From positions 1 to 37,208 of the forward strand of contig NZ_JAAXPF010000015.1 in the NCBI RefSeq assembly GCF_012396315.1: a stretch of DNA of 37,208 nt, given 5' to 3'. Source of the stretch: Corynebacterium mucifaciens (GTDB taxonomy: Bacteria > Actinomycetota > Actinomycetes > Mycobacteriales > Mycobacteriaceae). The notes below the pieces were generated by a model that saw only the letters and a program-made list of their open reading frames with translations, did no database searches and had not been told where the DNA came from. Every line of letters begins with the position of its first letter. Positions within the stretch are counted from its first letter, which is position 1. A program made the translations under genes and the position numbers. Positions 1 to 12,306 of the stretch are shown one piece after another.

Positions 1-75
1 AACCACCGGGACCTCAACAGCCGGAGCCGACGTCAACACCGACGGCACCAACTGAGGCAACTGCGAATCGGTCAT
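1..75 (-). CDS. Truncated 5' end of a probable transposase gene (left copy)
   Basis: An ATG at 75-73 on the minus strand follows GTAGGAGG with good spacing and opens a frame that leaves the window after 25 codons, beginning MTDSQLPQLVPSV. The same start occurs at 37132 on the plus strand. The fragment is too short to assign a family from its residues. The transposase call rests only on perfect duplication of coding and leader sequence. Its codons (TTG, GTT, CCT) are less GC-biased than those of neighbouring genes, which fits foreign origin. Confidence 0.5.
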   Translation of the reverse strand, partial: MTDSQLPQLVPSVLTSAPAVEVPVV

Positions 76-125
76 GAACAAAACCTCCTACGGTTCGTCG
101 TTCACAACCACCTTGGCACTAAGGG
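1..125 (-). mobile_element. Left copy of a terminal inverted duplication, probable IS end
   Basis: These 125 bases are the exact reverse complement of 37082-37206; identity stops at base 126. The repeat holds the first 25 codons of a gene plus about 50 bases of its leader, including a strong AGGAGG ribosome site. An identical non-coding leader at two distant loci points to recent duplication by a mobile element. The probable element tip reads CCCTTAGTGCC on the minus strand. The rest lies outside the window, so family, second inverted repeat and target duplication cannot be judged. A recent non-IS segmental duplication is the alternative. Confidence 0.7.
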
Positions 126-230
126 CAGCTGCGATTTAGTTCACCGTTTGCGGGCGTTCGAGTGAATTATTTCGCTGCGCGGGTGGCTAGGCACCCATCC
201 GCAGTGGACCAGACCGCCACGCCCGGCGCG

Positions 231-2535
<2,305 letters not shown>

Positions 2536-2626
2536 CTCAAACCTCCGCGGATCTGCGTGCATTCCAACAGTCAAGAATAGCGTCCCAAAACTGCCGAAAT
2601 GGACACCCGCGTTAATATCATTCACC

Positions 2627-3478
2627 GTGCACAACAATTTTCTCGCCGTCGCGTTCGCGCTCGTCTCGGCCGCGACCATGGCGGCGGGGACCGTGTGGCG
2701 CCACCGCATCATGCGTGCCGGCGCGCCGGAAGGCGAGAACAACGATTCGCCGATGCGCTCCATCAAGCAGCCCGCCTGGTGGGCGTCGATGGGCCTGGCG
2801 TTCGTGGCGTACGGCTTCCAGGCTGCGGCGCTGGCGTTCGGTTCCCTGCTGGTGGTGCAGCCCGTCCTAGCGCTCTCGCTCATGCTCACGCTGCTGTTTT
2901 CGGCGTGGGCGGCGAAGCGCCACATGCAGGCGGCGGAGGCGTTTTGGGCCATCGTGCTCACCGCTTCCGTGGGCGGGGTCGTGGTCCTCGGCCATCCGTT
3001 ACCCGGCGAGCGCGACCCGGCCACCTGGGAGTGGGTCACCGTCGTGGCCACCGCAGTGGCCATCATCGTCGCGGCGTTCGCCCTTGCTTCTCGACGCCCT
3101 CCGGCCGGCAAAGCCCTCATCTTCGGCATCGCCTGCGGCGCCATGTACGGCTACCAGGCCGTGTTTTCCAAGGTCGCGGTGGACGATTTCGTCCGCGGCG
3201 GCGTGCTCGGGCTTGTCACCTCCTGGCAGCTGTGGGCCATGCTGCTCGCCGCCACCGCCGGCACGCTCGTGCAGCAGTACGCCTTCGCCGCAGGCAACCT
3301 GGCTACGTCGCTGCCCGCCTCGAAGATCGTCGAGCCGCTGGTGGCGTTTGCGTTGGGCATCCTCTTGCTGGGCGAAACCTTCCGCGTGGAATCTGTGCTG
3401 GGGTGGATAGCCGTAGGGACGTCGATAGGCGCGATGCTTATTTCTGCGGCAATGCTCACACGCGTCTCGGTTCGGTGA
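2627..3478 (+). CDS. DMT-superfamily (EamA-like) membrane transporter
   Basis: A 283-residue integral membrane protein with about ten hydrophobic helices and no signal cleavage site. The second half carries the drug/metabolite-transporter pattern ending in a helix with a [15 protein letters not shown] stretch. Substrate is unknown. The gene sits head-to-head with lysC, 91 bases apart, and just upstream of leuA, so an amino-acid-related role is possible but unproven. The GTG at 2627 is chosen because a -10-like TAATAT ends 8 bases before it and no Shine-Dalgarno is present, which suggests a leaderless transcript. Longer forms would run into the lysC coding strand. Confidence 0.8.
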   Translation: MHNNFLAVAFALVSAATMAAGTVWRHRIMRAGAPEGENNDSPMRSIKQPAWWASMGLAFVAYGFQAAALAFGSLLVVQPVLALSLMLTLLFSAWAAKRHMQAAEAFWAIVLTASVGGVVVLGHPLPGERDPATWEWVTVVATAVAIIVAAFALASRRPPAGKALIFGIACGAMYGYQAVFSKVAVDDFVRGGVLGLVTSWQLWAMLLAATAGTLVQQYAFAAGNLATSLPASKIVEPLVAFALGILLLGETFRVESVLGWIAVGTSIGAMLISAAMLTRVSVR

Positions 3479-3493
3479 TGTAAGGTGTGCCAC

Positions 3494-3522
3494 ATGTCGC
3501 ACAGGGCGCTTCTCCTTCTACG

Positions 3523-3547
<25 letters not shown>
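3494..3547 (+). CDS. leuL: Leucine-rich leader peptide of leuA
   Basis: A 17-codon frame, MSHRALLLLRRDGNQAF, ends in TAA 72 bases before leuA. Four consecutive leucine codons (CTT CTC CTT CTA, 3509-3520), including the uncommon CTA and CTT, form the regulatory run expected of a leucine attenuator. A -10 box TAAGGT (3481-3486) ends seven bases before the ATG, so transcription probably begins at the start codon itself. Ribosome stalling on the leucine codons would report leucyl-tRNA shortage. I recognise this from architecture, not from a database match. Confidence 0.85.
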
Positions 3548-5446
<1,899 letters not shown>

Positions 5447-5473
5447 GCGCAGCCCGTACGCTACGTTGGAGTA

Positions 5474-6448
5474 ATGACTGAGAACGACTACCCCTACGTG
5501 GCGCTGTTTACGCAGGCTACGGGGATACACCCGTCGACGGGGCGGCTGCTCACCCTCGACGCGGTCACGTTCGACGCCGCCGGGCGCGTGGGCGAGGAGT
5601 TCCACGCGGTGCTCAACCCCGGCACCGACCCCGGCCCCGCGCACACCCACGGGCTGACCTCGCACGACTTCGCGCAGGCACCGCGGTTCTCCCGGTACCT
5701 GCGCACGCTGGACAAGCTTATCGACGGCCGCGTGCTGGTCACCCACGATTCCCCCGTCACCTGGGGCTTCGTGGTCTCAGAGGCGCGCCGGGCCATGAAC
5801 GCCGCGGCGCGCGCGAACCGCTCCCGGCGCGGACGCGGCAACAAGCGCCGCCAACGCGTGGGCCACGTGCCCAAGCCGGAGGCGATCGTGGACCTGCTGG
5901 CCAGCGCGCGCCGGCAGGGGCACGTGCCGGCGGACACGCGCATCAACGCGGTCGCGAACCTGGTGGGAGTCGCCTCGCCCGAGCGCATTGGCGAGGCCGA
6001 GGCGGATTTCTCCCGTGGGCAGACGCTCAAGCTGGTGGCGATGTACCTGCAGCTCGCCCCCGACGGCGTCGCGCAGATCGACCCGGCGGACCTTGCGCCG
6101 GACCAGTTCGGGCTGCAGCGCTCCGCGCTGCGTGTGGACGCGGAGAAAGCGCCCGCGATCGCGGCCAACCCGGGGTTGCTGGGCAAGGGCGGGCTGCTGC
6201 GCGGCATGGAGTTTGTGGTCTCCGACGACATCGCCCTCGACCCGGACGAGCTCATCGACGCCGGCGTGCGCGCCGGCCTAACCTACCGCGAGAAGCTCAC
6301 CCGCGAGACGTCCGTGGCCGTCTCGGACGCGGTGGAGCGCGACGCGCAGCTGCGGGGCAAGGCCATGCACGCGCACCGCAAGAACATCCCCGTCGTTTCC
6401 GGCGAGGAGTTCGCGCGGCTTGTCGGCCGGATGGAGCCAGCGGAGTAG
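5474..6448 (+). CDS. Degenerate DnaQ-like exonuclease-fold protein with C-terminal BRCT domain
   Basis: 324 residues. The N-terminal half (about 1-190) aligns by eye with the epsilon/DnaQ DEDD exonuclease fold: the Exo I block, normally DxExTG, reads FTQATG, and Exo II, normally HNxxFD, reads THDSPVTWG. The metal-binding acidic residues are therefore missing. A basic linker follows (SRRGRGNKRRQR). The last about 90 residues, from LRGMEFVVSDD to the FARLVG end, resemble a BRCT domain. Corynebacteria carry a dnaQ-annotated gene between leuA and murT, so position supports homology. An active proofreading exonuclease is unlikely; a DNA- or protein-binding role is inferred. Start ATG follows TTGGAG. 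Confidence 0.75.
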   Translation: MTENDYPYVALFTQATGIHPSTGRLLTLDAVTFDAAGRVGEEFHAVLNPGTDPGPAHTHGLTSHDFAQAPRFSRYLRTLDKLIDGRVLVTHDSPVTWGFVVSEARRAMNAAARANRSRRGRGNKRRQRVGHVPKPEAIVDLLASARRQGHVPADTRINAVANLVGVASPERIGEAEADFSRGQTLKLVAMYLQLAPDGVAQIDPADLAPDQFGLQRSALRVDAEKAPAIAANPGLLGKGGLLRGMEFVVSDDIALDPDELIDAGVRAGLTYREKLTRETSVAVSDAVERDAQLRGKAMHAHRKNIPVVSGEEFARLVGRMEPAE

Positions 6449-6458
6449 CCTAGTCCGC

Positions 6459-7745
6459 ATGCAAGGACCCATCTCCCGCATTCGCTCTGCGGTAGCAACG
6501 ACGGCCGCGAACCTGGCCACCACCGCGTCGCGCGCCACCGGCCGCGGCGCCGGCGGCATGATCGGCGGCCTGGTGGCTGGCGCGATCGACCCGAACATCA
6601 TGGCCAACCTCGGCGGTGGCCGCCCGGCCGTGCTGGTCACCGGCACCAACGGCAAGTCCACCACCACCCGCATGCTCGCCGGCGCAGTTGGCGCCAAGCA
6701 CCGCGTGGCCACCAACGACGGCGGCGACAACATGGACGCCGGCATCATCTCCGCGCTCCTCGCCGGCAAGGACGCCGACGCGATTGTGCTGGAGGTCGAC
6801 GAGCTCCACGTGCCCAAGGTCGCCGAGCGCTTGAACCCCACCGCGTTCGTCCTGCTCAACCTCACGCGCGATCAGCTCGACCGCGTGGGCGAGATCAACT
6901 CCATCGAGCGTGCGCTGCGCGGCGCCGTGATGGCGCACCCGGACGCCACCGTCATTGCGAACTGCGACGACGTGCTGATCACCTCCATCGCCTACGACCA
7001 CCCCAACGTGGTGTGGGTCGCCGCGGGTGCCGGCTGGCTGGGGGATTCCGTGACCAACCCCCGCTCCGGCGGGCACATTGTTCGCTCGTCCCTCGCGAAC
7101 AATGAACAAGCGGACTGGTACGCCGTCGAGCCGCTCCCCGACGGCCGCGAGTTCCGCCGCCCCACACCCACCTACGCGGTGGAGGGCGAGACGCTGGTCA
7201 GCCCGGAGGGCGCCGTCCCGCTCGAGCTGAAGCTGCCGGGGCGGGCGAACCTGGGCAACGCTGCCCAGGCCATCGCCGCAGCCGTGGAGGCGTTCGATGT
7301 CCCCCTCGAGGCGGCCGTGCGCGCCACGTCCGAGGTAGACAACGTCGCCGGGCGCTACACCACCGTCCACCTCGGCGAGCACGACGTCCACCTGCTGCTG
7401 GCCAAGAACCCGGCGGGTTGGCAAGAGGCGCTCTCCATGGTGGACCGTGACGCCGACGGCGTCGTCATCGCCGTCAACGCGCAGCAGGGCGACGGCGAGG
7501 ACGTCTCCTGGCTCTGGGACGTGAAGTTCGAGGACTTCGGCGACACCCACGTCGTCGCCGCGGGCGAACGCGCAACCGACCTCGCAGTGCGCTTGACCTA
7601 CGCAAACATCGACCACGAACGTGTCCACGACCCCATCGACGCCATCCGCGCCTGCCCGCCCGGGCGGGTGGAGGTGCTGGCCAACTACACCGCGCTGCTC
7701 AACCTGCGCCGCGCGCTGACCAAGGAGGAGGACTACCGTGCCTAA
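6459..7745 (+). CDS. murT: Lipid II isoglutaminyl synthase, MurT (Mur-ligase-like) subunit
   Basis: MurT (428 aa) activates the alpha-carboxylate of D-glutamate in lipid II with ATP; GatD supplies ammonia, giving D-isoglutamine. The P-loop GTNGKSTT is at residues 62-69, and the C-terminal DUF1727-type domain keeps the GEDVSW catalytic block (Asp348). The usual four-cysteine zinc ribbon is absent: NPRSGG (200-205) stands where CPRCGG is expected, and the second pair is replaced within DWYAVEPLPDG before FRRP. The start ATG at 6459 lies seven bases after TAGCCT (6446-6451), which itself contains the stop codon of the preceding gene, so a leaderless promoter is likely. It overlaps gatD by eight bases. 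Confidence 0.93.
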   Translation: MQGPISRIRSAVATTAANLATTASRATGRGAGGMIGGLVAGAIDPNIMANLGGGRPAVLVTGTNGKSTTTRMLAGAVGAKHRVATNDGGDNMDAGIISALLAGKDADAIVLEVDELHVPKVAERLNPTAFVLLNLTRDQLDRVGEINSIERALRGAVMAHPDATVIANCDDVLITSIAYDHPNVVWVAAGAGWLGDSVTNPRSGGHIVRSSLANNEQADWYAVEPLPDGREFRRPTPTYAVEGETLVSPEGAVPLELKLPGRANLGNAAQAIAAAVEAFDVPLEAAVRATSEVDNVAGRYTTVHLGEHDVHLLLAKNPAGWQEALSMVDRDADGVVIAVNAQQGDGEDVSWLWDVKFEDFGDTHVVAAGERATDLAVRLTYANIDHERVHDPIDAIRACPPGRVEVLANYTALLNLRRALTKEEDYRA

Positions 7746-8454
7746 GCTCACCATCGGCCTGGTCCTGCCCGACGTGCTGGGCACGTACGGCGACGACGGC
7801 AACGCGCTGGTCCTGCGCGAACGCGCGCGCCGCCGCGGCATCGAGGTTGCCGTCGAGCGCATTCTGCTTGACGACGACGTCCCGTCCACCTGTGACCTCT
7901 ACGCCCTCGGGGGCGGCGAAGATTCCGCCCAGCTCATCGCAGCGGCGCGGCTGAGCGCGTCGCCGGGGCTGCAGGCCGCAGCCGCTGACGGCAAGCCGAT
8001 CTTCGCGGTGTGCGCCGGCCTGCAGGTGCTCGGCCGCACGTTCCGGGCGAACGGCACCGAGGTCGAGGGGGTCGGACTTCTGGACGTGACCACCGCGCCG
8101 CTCGAGCGCCGCGCCACGGGCGAGCTGGTCTCCGAGCCCACGCGCGCCGGAGTGACCGCCGAGCTGTCTCAACCCCTCACCGGCTTTGAAAACCACATGG
8201 GTGCTACCGCGCTGGGCCCGGACGCGTCCGCCCTGGGGCGCGTGACCCGCGGCGTGGGTAACGGCGGCAACGAGCGCGTCGACGGCGTCGTGCAGGGCAG
8301 CGTGATTGCCACCTACATGCACGGCCCGGCGCTCGCCCGCAACCCGCAGCTGGCGGACCTGCTCATCGCGCGGGCGCTCGACATCCCGCTCGCAGACCTC
8401 GAGCCACTGGAGCTCGACGCCGTGACCCAGCTGCGCCAAGAGCGCCTGCGGTAG
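7738..8454 (+). CDS. gatD: Lipid II isoglutaminyl synthase, glutamine amidotransferase subunit GatD
   Basis: GatD (238 aa) is a class I, CobB/CobQ-like glutaminase that delivers ammonia to MurT. The nucleophile is Cys92 in FAVCAGLQ, and the catalytic histidine is probably His195 in YMHGPALA; both positions fit the family. Translation starts at GTG 7738, eight bases before the murT stop, with AAGGAGGAG upstream, so the subunits are translationally coupled. Length is normal. Confidence 0.94.
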   Translation: MPKLTIGLVLPDVLGTYGDDGNALVLRERARRRGIEVAVERILLDDDVPSTCDLYALGGGEDSAQLIAAARLSASPGLQAAAADGKPIFAVCAGLQVLGRTFRANGTEVEGVGLLDVTTAPLERRATGELVSEPTRAGVTAELSQPLTGFENHMGATALGPDASALGRVTRGVGNGGNERVDGVVQGSVIATYMHGPALARNPQLADLLIARALDIPLADLEPLELDAVTQLRQERLR

Positions 8455-8487
8455 CGGGGTACGCCGTCGGAAGGCATGATGGCGACC

Positions 8488-9198
8488 ATGTTCGTGCACC
8501 TCAGCCACATTCTCGACCCCGACGGCCCCCACTACCCTACCTCGCCTGTGCTCAGCGTCGAGCGCAACAGCGTCATCGGCCAGGGCAGCGACTCCAACGA
8601 CTGCATCTCCCGCCTGCCCAACCACTTCGGCACCCACATGGACGCCCCGCGCCACTTCGTGCCGAACGGCCTGACGTTCGCGGAGCTGCCCGTGGAGCGG
8701 TTCAACTTCGACGGCGACGAGATCCTGCTCATCGACGTGCCTAAGGAACCCCGCACGCTCGTTACGCTCGACGACGTCCAGCGCTACGCCGCCGACCTCC
8801 CCGGCATCCGCCTCCTGCTCATCCGCACCGGTTTCGAGCGCTACCGGTCTGAGAACCCGGAGACGTACATGAACGAGGGGCCCTGCCTCGACCCGGAGCT
8901 GTGCCGCTGGCTGGCCGAGGAGACCGGCGTGGAGTGCGTCGGCATGGACTGGATCTCGGTGGGCGCGCCGTGGAACGATCTCGGCACCGAGGCGCACCGC
9001 CAGCTGCTGGGCTACTACCGCGACCGCTTCATAACTGCCATCGAGGACCTGTCGCTTGCGCCGGTGGGCGACAAGTGGATCGACTTTCTCACCCTCGGCG
9101 GCCTGCGCATCAAGGGCGCGGACTCCTCGCAGGTGAGCGTCACGGCGTTTCTCAACGACCTGGACTTCCTCGACGAGGATGAGGACGAAAACGCCTAA
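8488..9198 (+). CDS. Cyclase-family (kynurenine-formamidase-like) metal-dependent hydrolase
   Basis: About 236 residues. The family signature HxGTHxDxPxH is complete ([11 protein letters not shown]), giving the metal ligands of the cyclase/kynurenine formamidase fold. The true substrate is unknown. No tryptophan-degradation gene is nearby, so KynB should not be assumed. Start choice: ATG 8488 gives the family-typical MFVHLSH opening and lies seven bases after CATGAT, a plausible leaderless -10; ATGs at 8476 and 8479 are in frame and possible. The 3' end overlaps recR tail-to-tail by four bases. Confidence 0.85.
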   Translation: MFVHLSHILDPDGPHYPTSPVLSVERNSVIGQGSDSNDCISRLPNHFGTHMDAPRHFVPNGLTFAELPVERFNFDGDEILLIDVPKEPRTLVTLDDVQRYAADLPGIRLLLIRTGFERYRSENPETYMNEGPCLDPELCRWLAEETGVECVGMDWISVGAPWNDLGTEAHRQLLGYYRDRFITAIEDLSLAPVGDKWIDFLTLGGLRIKGADSSQVSVTAFLNDLDFLDEDEDENA

Positions 9199-9821
9199 AG
9201 TCGCAGGCGGCCGGTCAGCGCCCGGGAGAGCGTCAGCTCGTCCACAAACTCCAAGTCCCCGCCCAGCGGCATGCCGGAAGCGAGGCGCGAAATGGTCAGG
9301 TCCGGGAAGTCCTTGAGCAGCCGCACCAGATACGACGCGGTCGCCTCGCCTTCGGTGTCCGGGTCGGTGGCCAGGATGACCTCGGTGACGGCGGGGGCCT
9401 CCGCCCCGTCGAAGTCCGGCAGCACCCCGCCGATGCGCTGCAGCAGCGGCGCGATGGCCAGGTCTTTCGGGCCCACGTTCGCCAGCGGGTCCAGCGCCCC
9501 GCCAAGCACGTGGTAGCGGCCGGAGTACTCGCCGGTGCGCTCGATGACCTGGATGTCTTTCGCGTCCTCCACCACGCACACCAGCGCTTTGTCGCGGCCC
9601 GAGTCGGCGCAGATGCGGCACACGTCTTCGCGCGAGACGTTGTTGCAGATGCGGCAGAACGTCACCCCGTCGCGCACGGCGGCGAGCGCGGCGCGCAGCC
9701 TATCGACGTCCTCCGGTTCCACCTGCAGCAGGTGAAACGCAATCCGCTGCGCGGACTTCGGGCCGACGCCAGGTAGGCGCGACAGCTCGTCGATAAGGTC
9801 TTGCAACGGTCCTTCGAACAC
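9195..9821 (-). CDS. recR: Recombination mediator protein RecR
   Basis: RecR (208 aa) acts with RecO and RecF to load RecA at gaps. An N-terminal helix-hairpin-helix ([16 protein letters not shown]) is followed by an intact C4 zinc finger (Cys56, Cys59, Cys68, Cys71) and a Toprim domain beginning VCVVEDAKD. Start is GTG at 9821 after GGAAGGGGG. It lies downstream of ybaB and dnaX, the usual bacterial order dnaX-ybaB-recR. Confidence 0.96.
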   Translation of the reverse strand: MFEGPLQDLIDELSRLPGVGPKSAQRIAFHLLQVEPEDVDRLRAALAAVRDGVTFCRICNNVSREDVCRICADSGRDKALVCVVEDAKDIQVIERTGEYSGRYHVLGGALDPLANVGPKDLAIAPLLQRIGGVLPDFDGAEAPAVTEVILATDPDTEGEATASYLVRLLKDFPDLTISRLASGMPLGGDLEFVDELTLSRALTGRLRL

Positions 9822-9840
9822 GGTGCCCCCTTCCAGGCAA

Positions 9841-9874
9841 GCAAAACGCGCCCGGCCGCGGCAGCCGGACGCGT
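9841..9874 (-). terminator. Hairpin with T-run between ybaB and recR
   Basis: On the minus strand, ACGCG pairs with CGCGT and CCGGC with GCCGG around a seven-base loop (9857-9863), with one A-C mismatch, followed by TTTTGC. This resembles a short intrinsic terminator and may reduce read-through from dnaX-ybaB into recR. Strength cannot be judged by eye. Confidence 0.45.
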
Positions 9875-9884
9875 GGGGTGGAAG

Positions 9885-10238
9885 TTAGATGATGCCGCCG
9901 AACGGGATCTCGCCCGGACCAGCCTGCTGGCCGCCCGTCGCACCGCCGGTGAGCGGGGCGATCTTCTCCTCGGCGAGCTTGCCGGCCTGGGTGTGGGCAT
10001 CGCGGTACGCGGCGAGGATGAGGTCCTGCAGCGACTCGATGTCGTCGGTGTCCACAGCCTCGGGTTTGATGGTGATGTCCGTAATCTCAGCGCCTCCGGT
10101 CATGGTGACGGTGACCAGCTCGCCGCCGGCGGTGCCGGTGACCTTGGTCTCCAACAGCTCCATCTGCGCCTTCTGCAGCGCAGCCTGGACCTCGGCGGCC
10201 TGGCGGATAAGTTCCTGCATATCGTTCGGCTGAGTCAT
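9885..10238 (-). CDS. YbaB/EbfC-family nucleoid-associated protein
   Basis: 117 residues, a small dimeric DNA-binding protein of the YbaB/EbfC family. The N-terminal amphipathic helix (MQELIRQAAEVQAALQKAQ), the central GGELVTVTMTGGAEI strand region and a Gly-rich tail are typical, and length is normal. The ATG at 10238 follows AAAGGGAA. It sits 49 bases after dnaX and upstream of recR, as in many bacteria, which links it to replication and repair; the exact role is not fixed for the family. Confidence 0.93.
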   Translation of the reverse strand: MTQPNDMQELIRQAAEVQAALQKAQMELLETKVTGTAGGELVTVTMTGGAEITDITIKPEAVDTDDIESLQDLILAAYRDAHTQAGKLAEEKIAPLTGGATGGQQAGPGEIPFGGII

Positions 10239-10287
10239 GGTGTTCCCTTTCGTTTGCTAGTAATCCGTGGGCCAGTGTACCCGCGCG

Positions 10288-12273
10288 CTACAAGGGCTTC
10301 GCCCCGAGTTCGGCGGCTAACAGCTCCATTGCTACCTCGGTCGCGTCGCGGCGGTCGGCGCTACCCTTCTCCTCGCGTGCCTGGTCGGCCATGTCCCGTT
10401 CTTCGTCCTCGCGGGTGTAGGCGGGAGCCTGGACCGTCGGCGCCTCCGGCTCCTCGTCCTCGTAGTCGTAGGGCTCAGGCGGCGGCGGGATTTCGTCGCG
10501 TTCCTGCTTGGCCTTTTCCGCCGCCTTTTGGCTGGCGGCGAGGGCGGCGGAGCGCCAATCGGCAGGCTCCTTCGGCCGGGGCTGCGAGGGGGCAGGTGCA
10601 GGGGCAGGGTCCTCGGACTCCGCGGCCCCGTCAGCGTCGCCTGCGCCGCCCGGGTTCCACACCTCCCGCTTGGCGGGCCGGCGCAGGTTGGCTGAGGCCG
10701 GATCGGTGCCGATGACGCACCGGACCTGCACCTTCGCCCCGAGCTTTTCGGAGAGCACGGCCGCGATATCGGCGTTGTTCTTCTCCGCGTTGATGCGCTC
10801 GGCCAGCGCGCCGGTGTGGTGGCCGACCACGAGTACGTCGCCGTCGAAGCCGAGGGGCTTGGCCTCGGTGAGCATGATCTCGGCGACCTTGTTGCGCTCG
10901 CCCACGGACTGCCGCAGGCGCGTCCAGTCACGGTCGATGCGCTCGAACAGCTCGTCGGTGTCCGGGGCTGCATCCTGTTTCGGATCGGGTTGCTGCGGGG
11001 GCGCAGGCGCAGCCGCCGGTGCCGGGGGCTGCTCCTGCTGGCGGGCGCGGGACCCGCTCGCCGCGGCTGCTGCGGCAGCGGCCGCAGCAGCCGCGCCGCC
11101 GCCCTCGCGAGTCGTCAACGGAGCGGGGTCGGGCTGGGACTGGCTCTGCGACTCCGGCGCGGGCAGCGCACCGCCGTCGGATTGCAGCGTGAGCAGGTGC
11201 GCGGCCATGATCTCCAGCAGCAGGCGCGGGGAGGTAGCGCCGCGCAGGTCGGCGATGCGCTCGTTGACCTCGGATGCCAGCGTGGCCAGGTGCCGCGGGG
11301 AGAACCGGTGCGCCTCCTGGGTGAGGATGTCGGCGCGGTCCGCAGGCGCGTCGACAAGCCCCTGCCCGAAGGCGTCGGGGACGGTGCGGATGAGCAACAG
11401 ATCTCGCATTCGGTCGAGCAGGTCCAGCGCAAAGCGCCGCGGCTCGTGGCCGGACTCGATGACCTCGTCGATGGTGCGGTACATCGCGGCCGCATCCCGG
11501 TCGGCCAGGGCATCCACGGCGGCGTCCAGGAGCGTCAGATCCGTCACGCCGAGCAGCGGCAGGGCAAGGTCGTAGGTCAGCCCGTCAGGCCCGGCGCCGG
11601 CGAGCATCTGGTCCAGAATGGACAGCGTGTCGCGCGGGGAGCCGCCGCCGGCGCGGATGACCAGCGGGTAGACGTTCTCGTCCACGTGAACGCCCTCTTC
11701 CGCCACCACGTGCTCCACCAGCTCACGCATCGCCTGCGGCGCGAGCAGGCGGAACGGGTAGTTGTGGGTGCGCGAGCGGATCGTGTTCAGCATCTTCTCC
11801 GGCTCGGTGGTGGCGAAGATGAAGATGAGGTGCGCGGGCGGCTCCTCCACGATCTTCAGCAGGGCGTTGTTGCCCTCTTTCGTGATCATGTGGGCCTCGT
11901 CGATGATGAAGACGCGGTAGCGCGACTCCGCCGGCGCGAACAGCGCGCGCTCGCGCAGCTCGCGCATGTCCTCCACACCGCCGTGGGAGGCGGCGTCCAA
12001 CTCCATCACGTCCAGGTTGCCGGGGCCGCCGGGCGCCAGCGACACGCAGGATTCACACACTCCGCACGGCGTCGACGTCGGCCCGTGCACGCAGTTCAGC
12101 GAGCGCGCCAAAATGCGCGCCGACGACGTCTTGCCGCAGCCGCGCGGGCCGGAGAAGAGGTAGGCGTGCGAGATCCGCCCGTTGTCTAAGGCGGTAGACA
12201 GCGGCCGGGTCACCTGCTCTTGGCCGATGACCTCGCCAAACGTCGCGGGGCGGTATTTCCTGTACAGAGCCAC
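10288..12273 (-). CDS. dnaX: DNA polymerase III subunit gamma/tau
   Basis: 661 residues: clamp-loader ATPase with a long C-terminal tau-like extension. Walker A GPRGCGKTS is at 42-50, the zinc-module cysteines Cys70, Cys73 and Cys76 are present, and Walker B DEAH is at 125-128. A run of 12 alanines and a Pro/Ala/Gln-rich linker separate the ATPase from the C-terminal region, which ends in a charged low-complexity tail. The start is GTG 12273: TAGACT lies seven bases upstream and there is no ribosome site, so the mRNA is probably leaderless. I see no A-rich slippery site, so only full-length tau is expected. Confidence 0.96.
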   Translation of the reverse strand: MALYRKYRPATFGEVIGQEQVTRPLSTALDNGRISHAYLFSGPRGCGKTSSARILARSLNCVHGPTSTPCGVCESCVSLAPGGPGNLDVMELDAASHGGVEDMRELRERALFAPAESRYRVFIIDEAHMITKEGNNALLKIVEEPPAHLIFIFATTEPEKMLNTIRSRTHNYPFRLLAPQAMRELVEHVVAEEGVHVDENVYPLVIRAGGGSPRDTLSILDQMLAGAGPDGLTYDLALPLLGVTDLTLLDAAVDALADRDAAAMYRTIDEVIESGHEPRRFALDLLDRMRDLLLIRTVPDAFGQGLVDAPADRADILTQEAHRFSPRHLATLASEVNERIADLRGATSPRLLLEIMAAHLLTLQSDGGALPAPESQSQSQPDPAPLTTREGGGAAAAAAAAAAAASGSRARQQEQPPAPAAAPAPPQQPDPKQDAAPDTDELFERIDRDWTRLRQSVGERNKVAEIMLTEAKPLGFDGDVLVVGHHTGALAERINAEKNNADIAAVLSEKLGAKVQVRCVIGTDPASANLRRPAKREVWNPGGAGDADGAAESEDPAPAPAPSQPRPKEPADWRSAALAASQKAAEKAKQERDEIPPPPEPYDYEDEEPEAPTVQAPAYTREDEERDMADQAREEKGSADRRDATEVAMELLAAELGAKPL

Positions 12274-12306
12274 GCGGGCAAGTCTACCCAGCCGCCCGAC
12301 ACGCCT

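Noticed and set aside
8488..9198. Naming the cyclase-family gene kynB
   Set aside because: The metal motif defines only the superfamily; no kynurenine pathway gene is nearby.
7699..9621. A 640-codon minus-strand frame over gatD, the cyclase gene and recR
   Set aside because: It covers three well-supported genes, has no recognisable domain and shows biased composition.
10288..12273. Programmed frameshift making a short gamma form of DnaX
   Set aside because: No A-rich slippery heptamer is visible and the frame is intact throughout.
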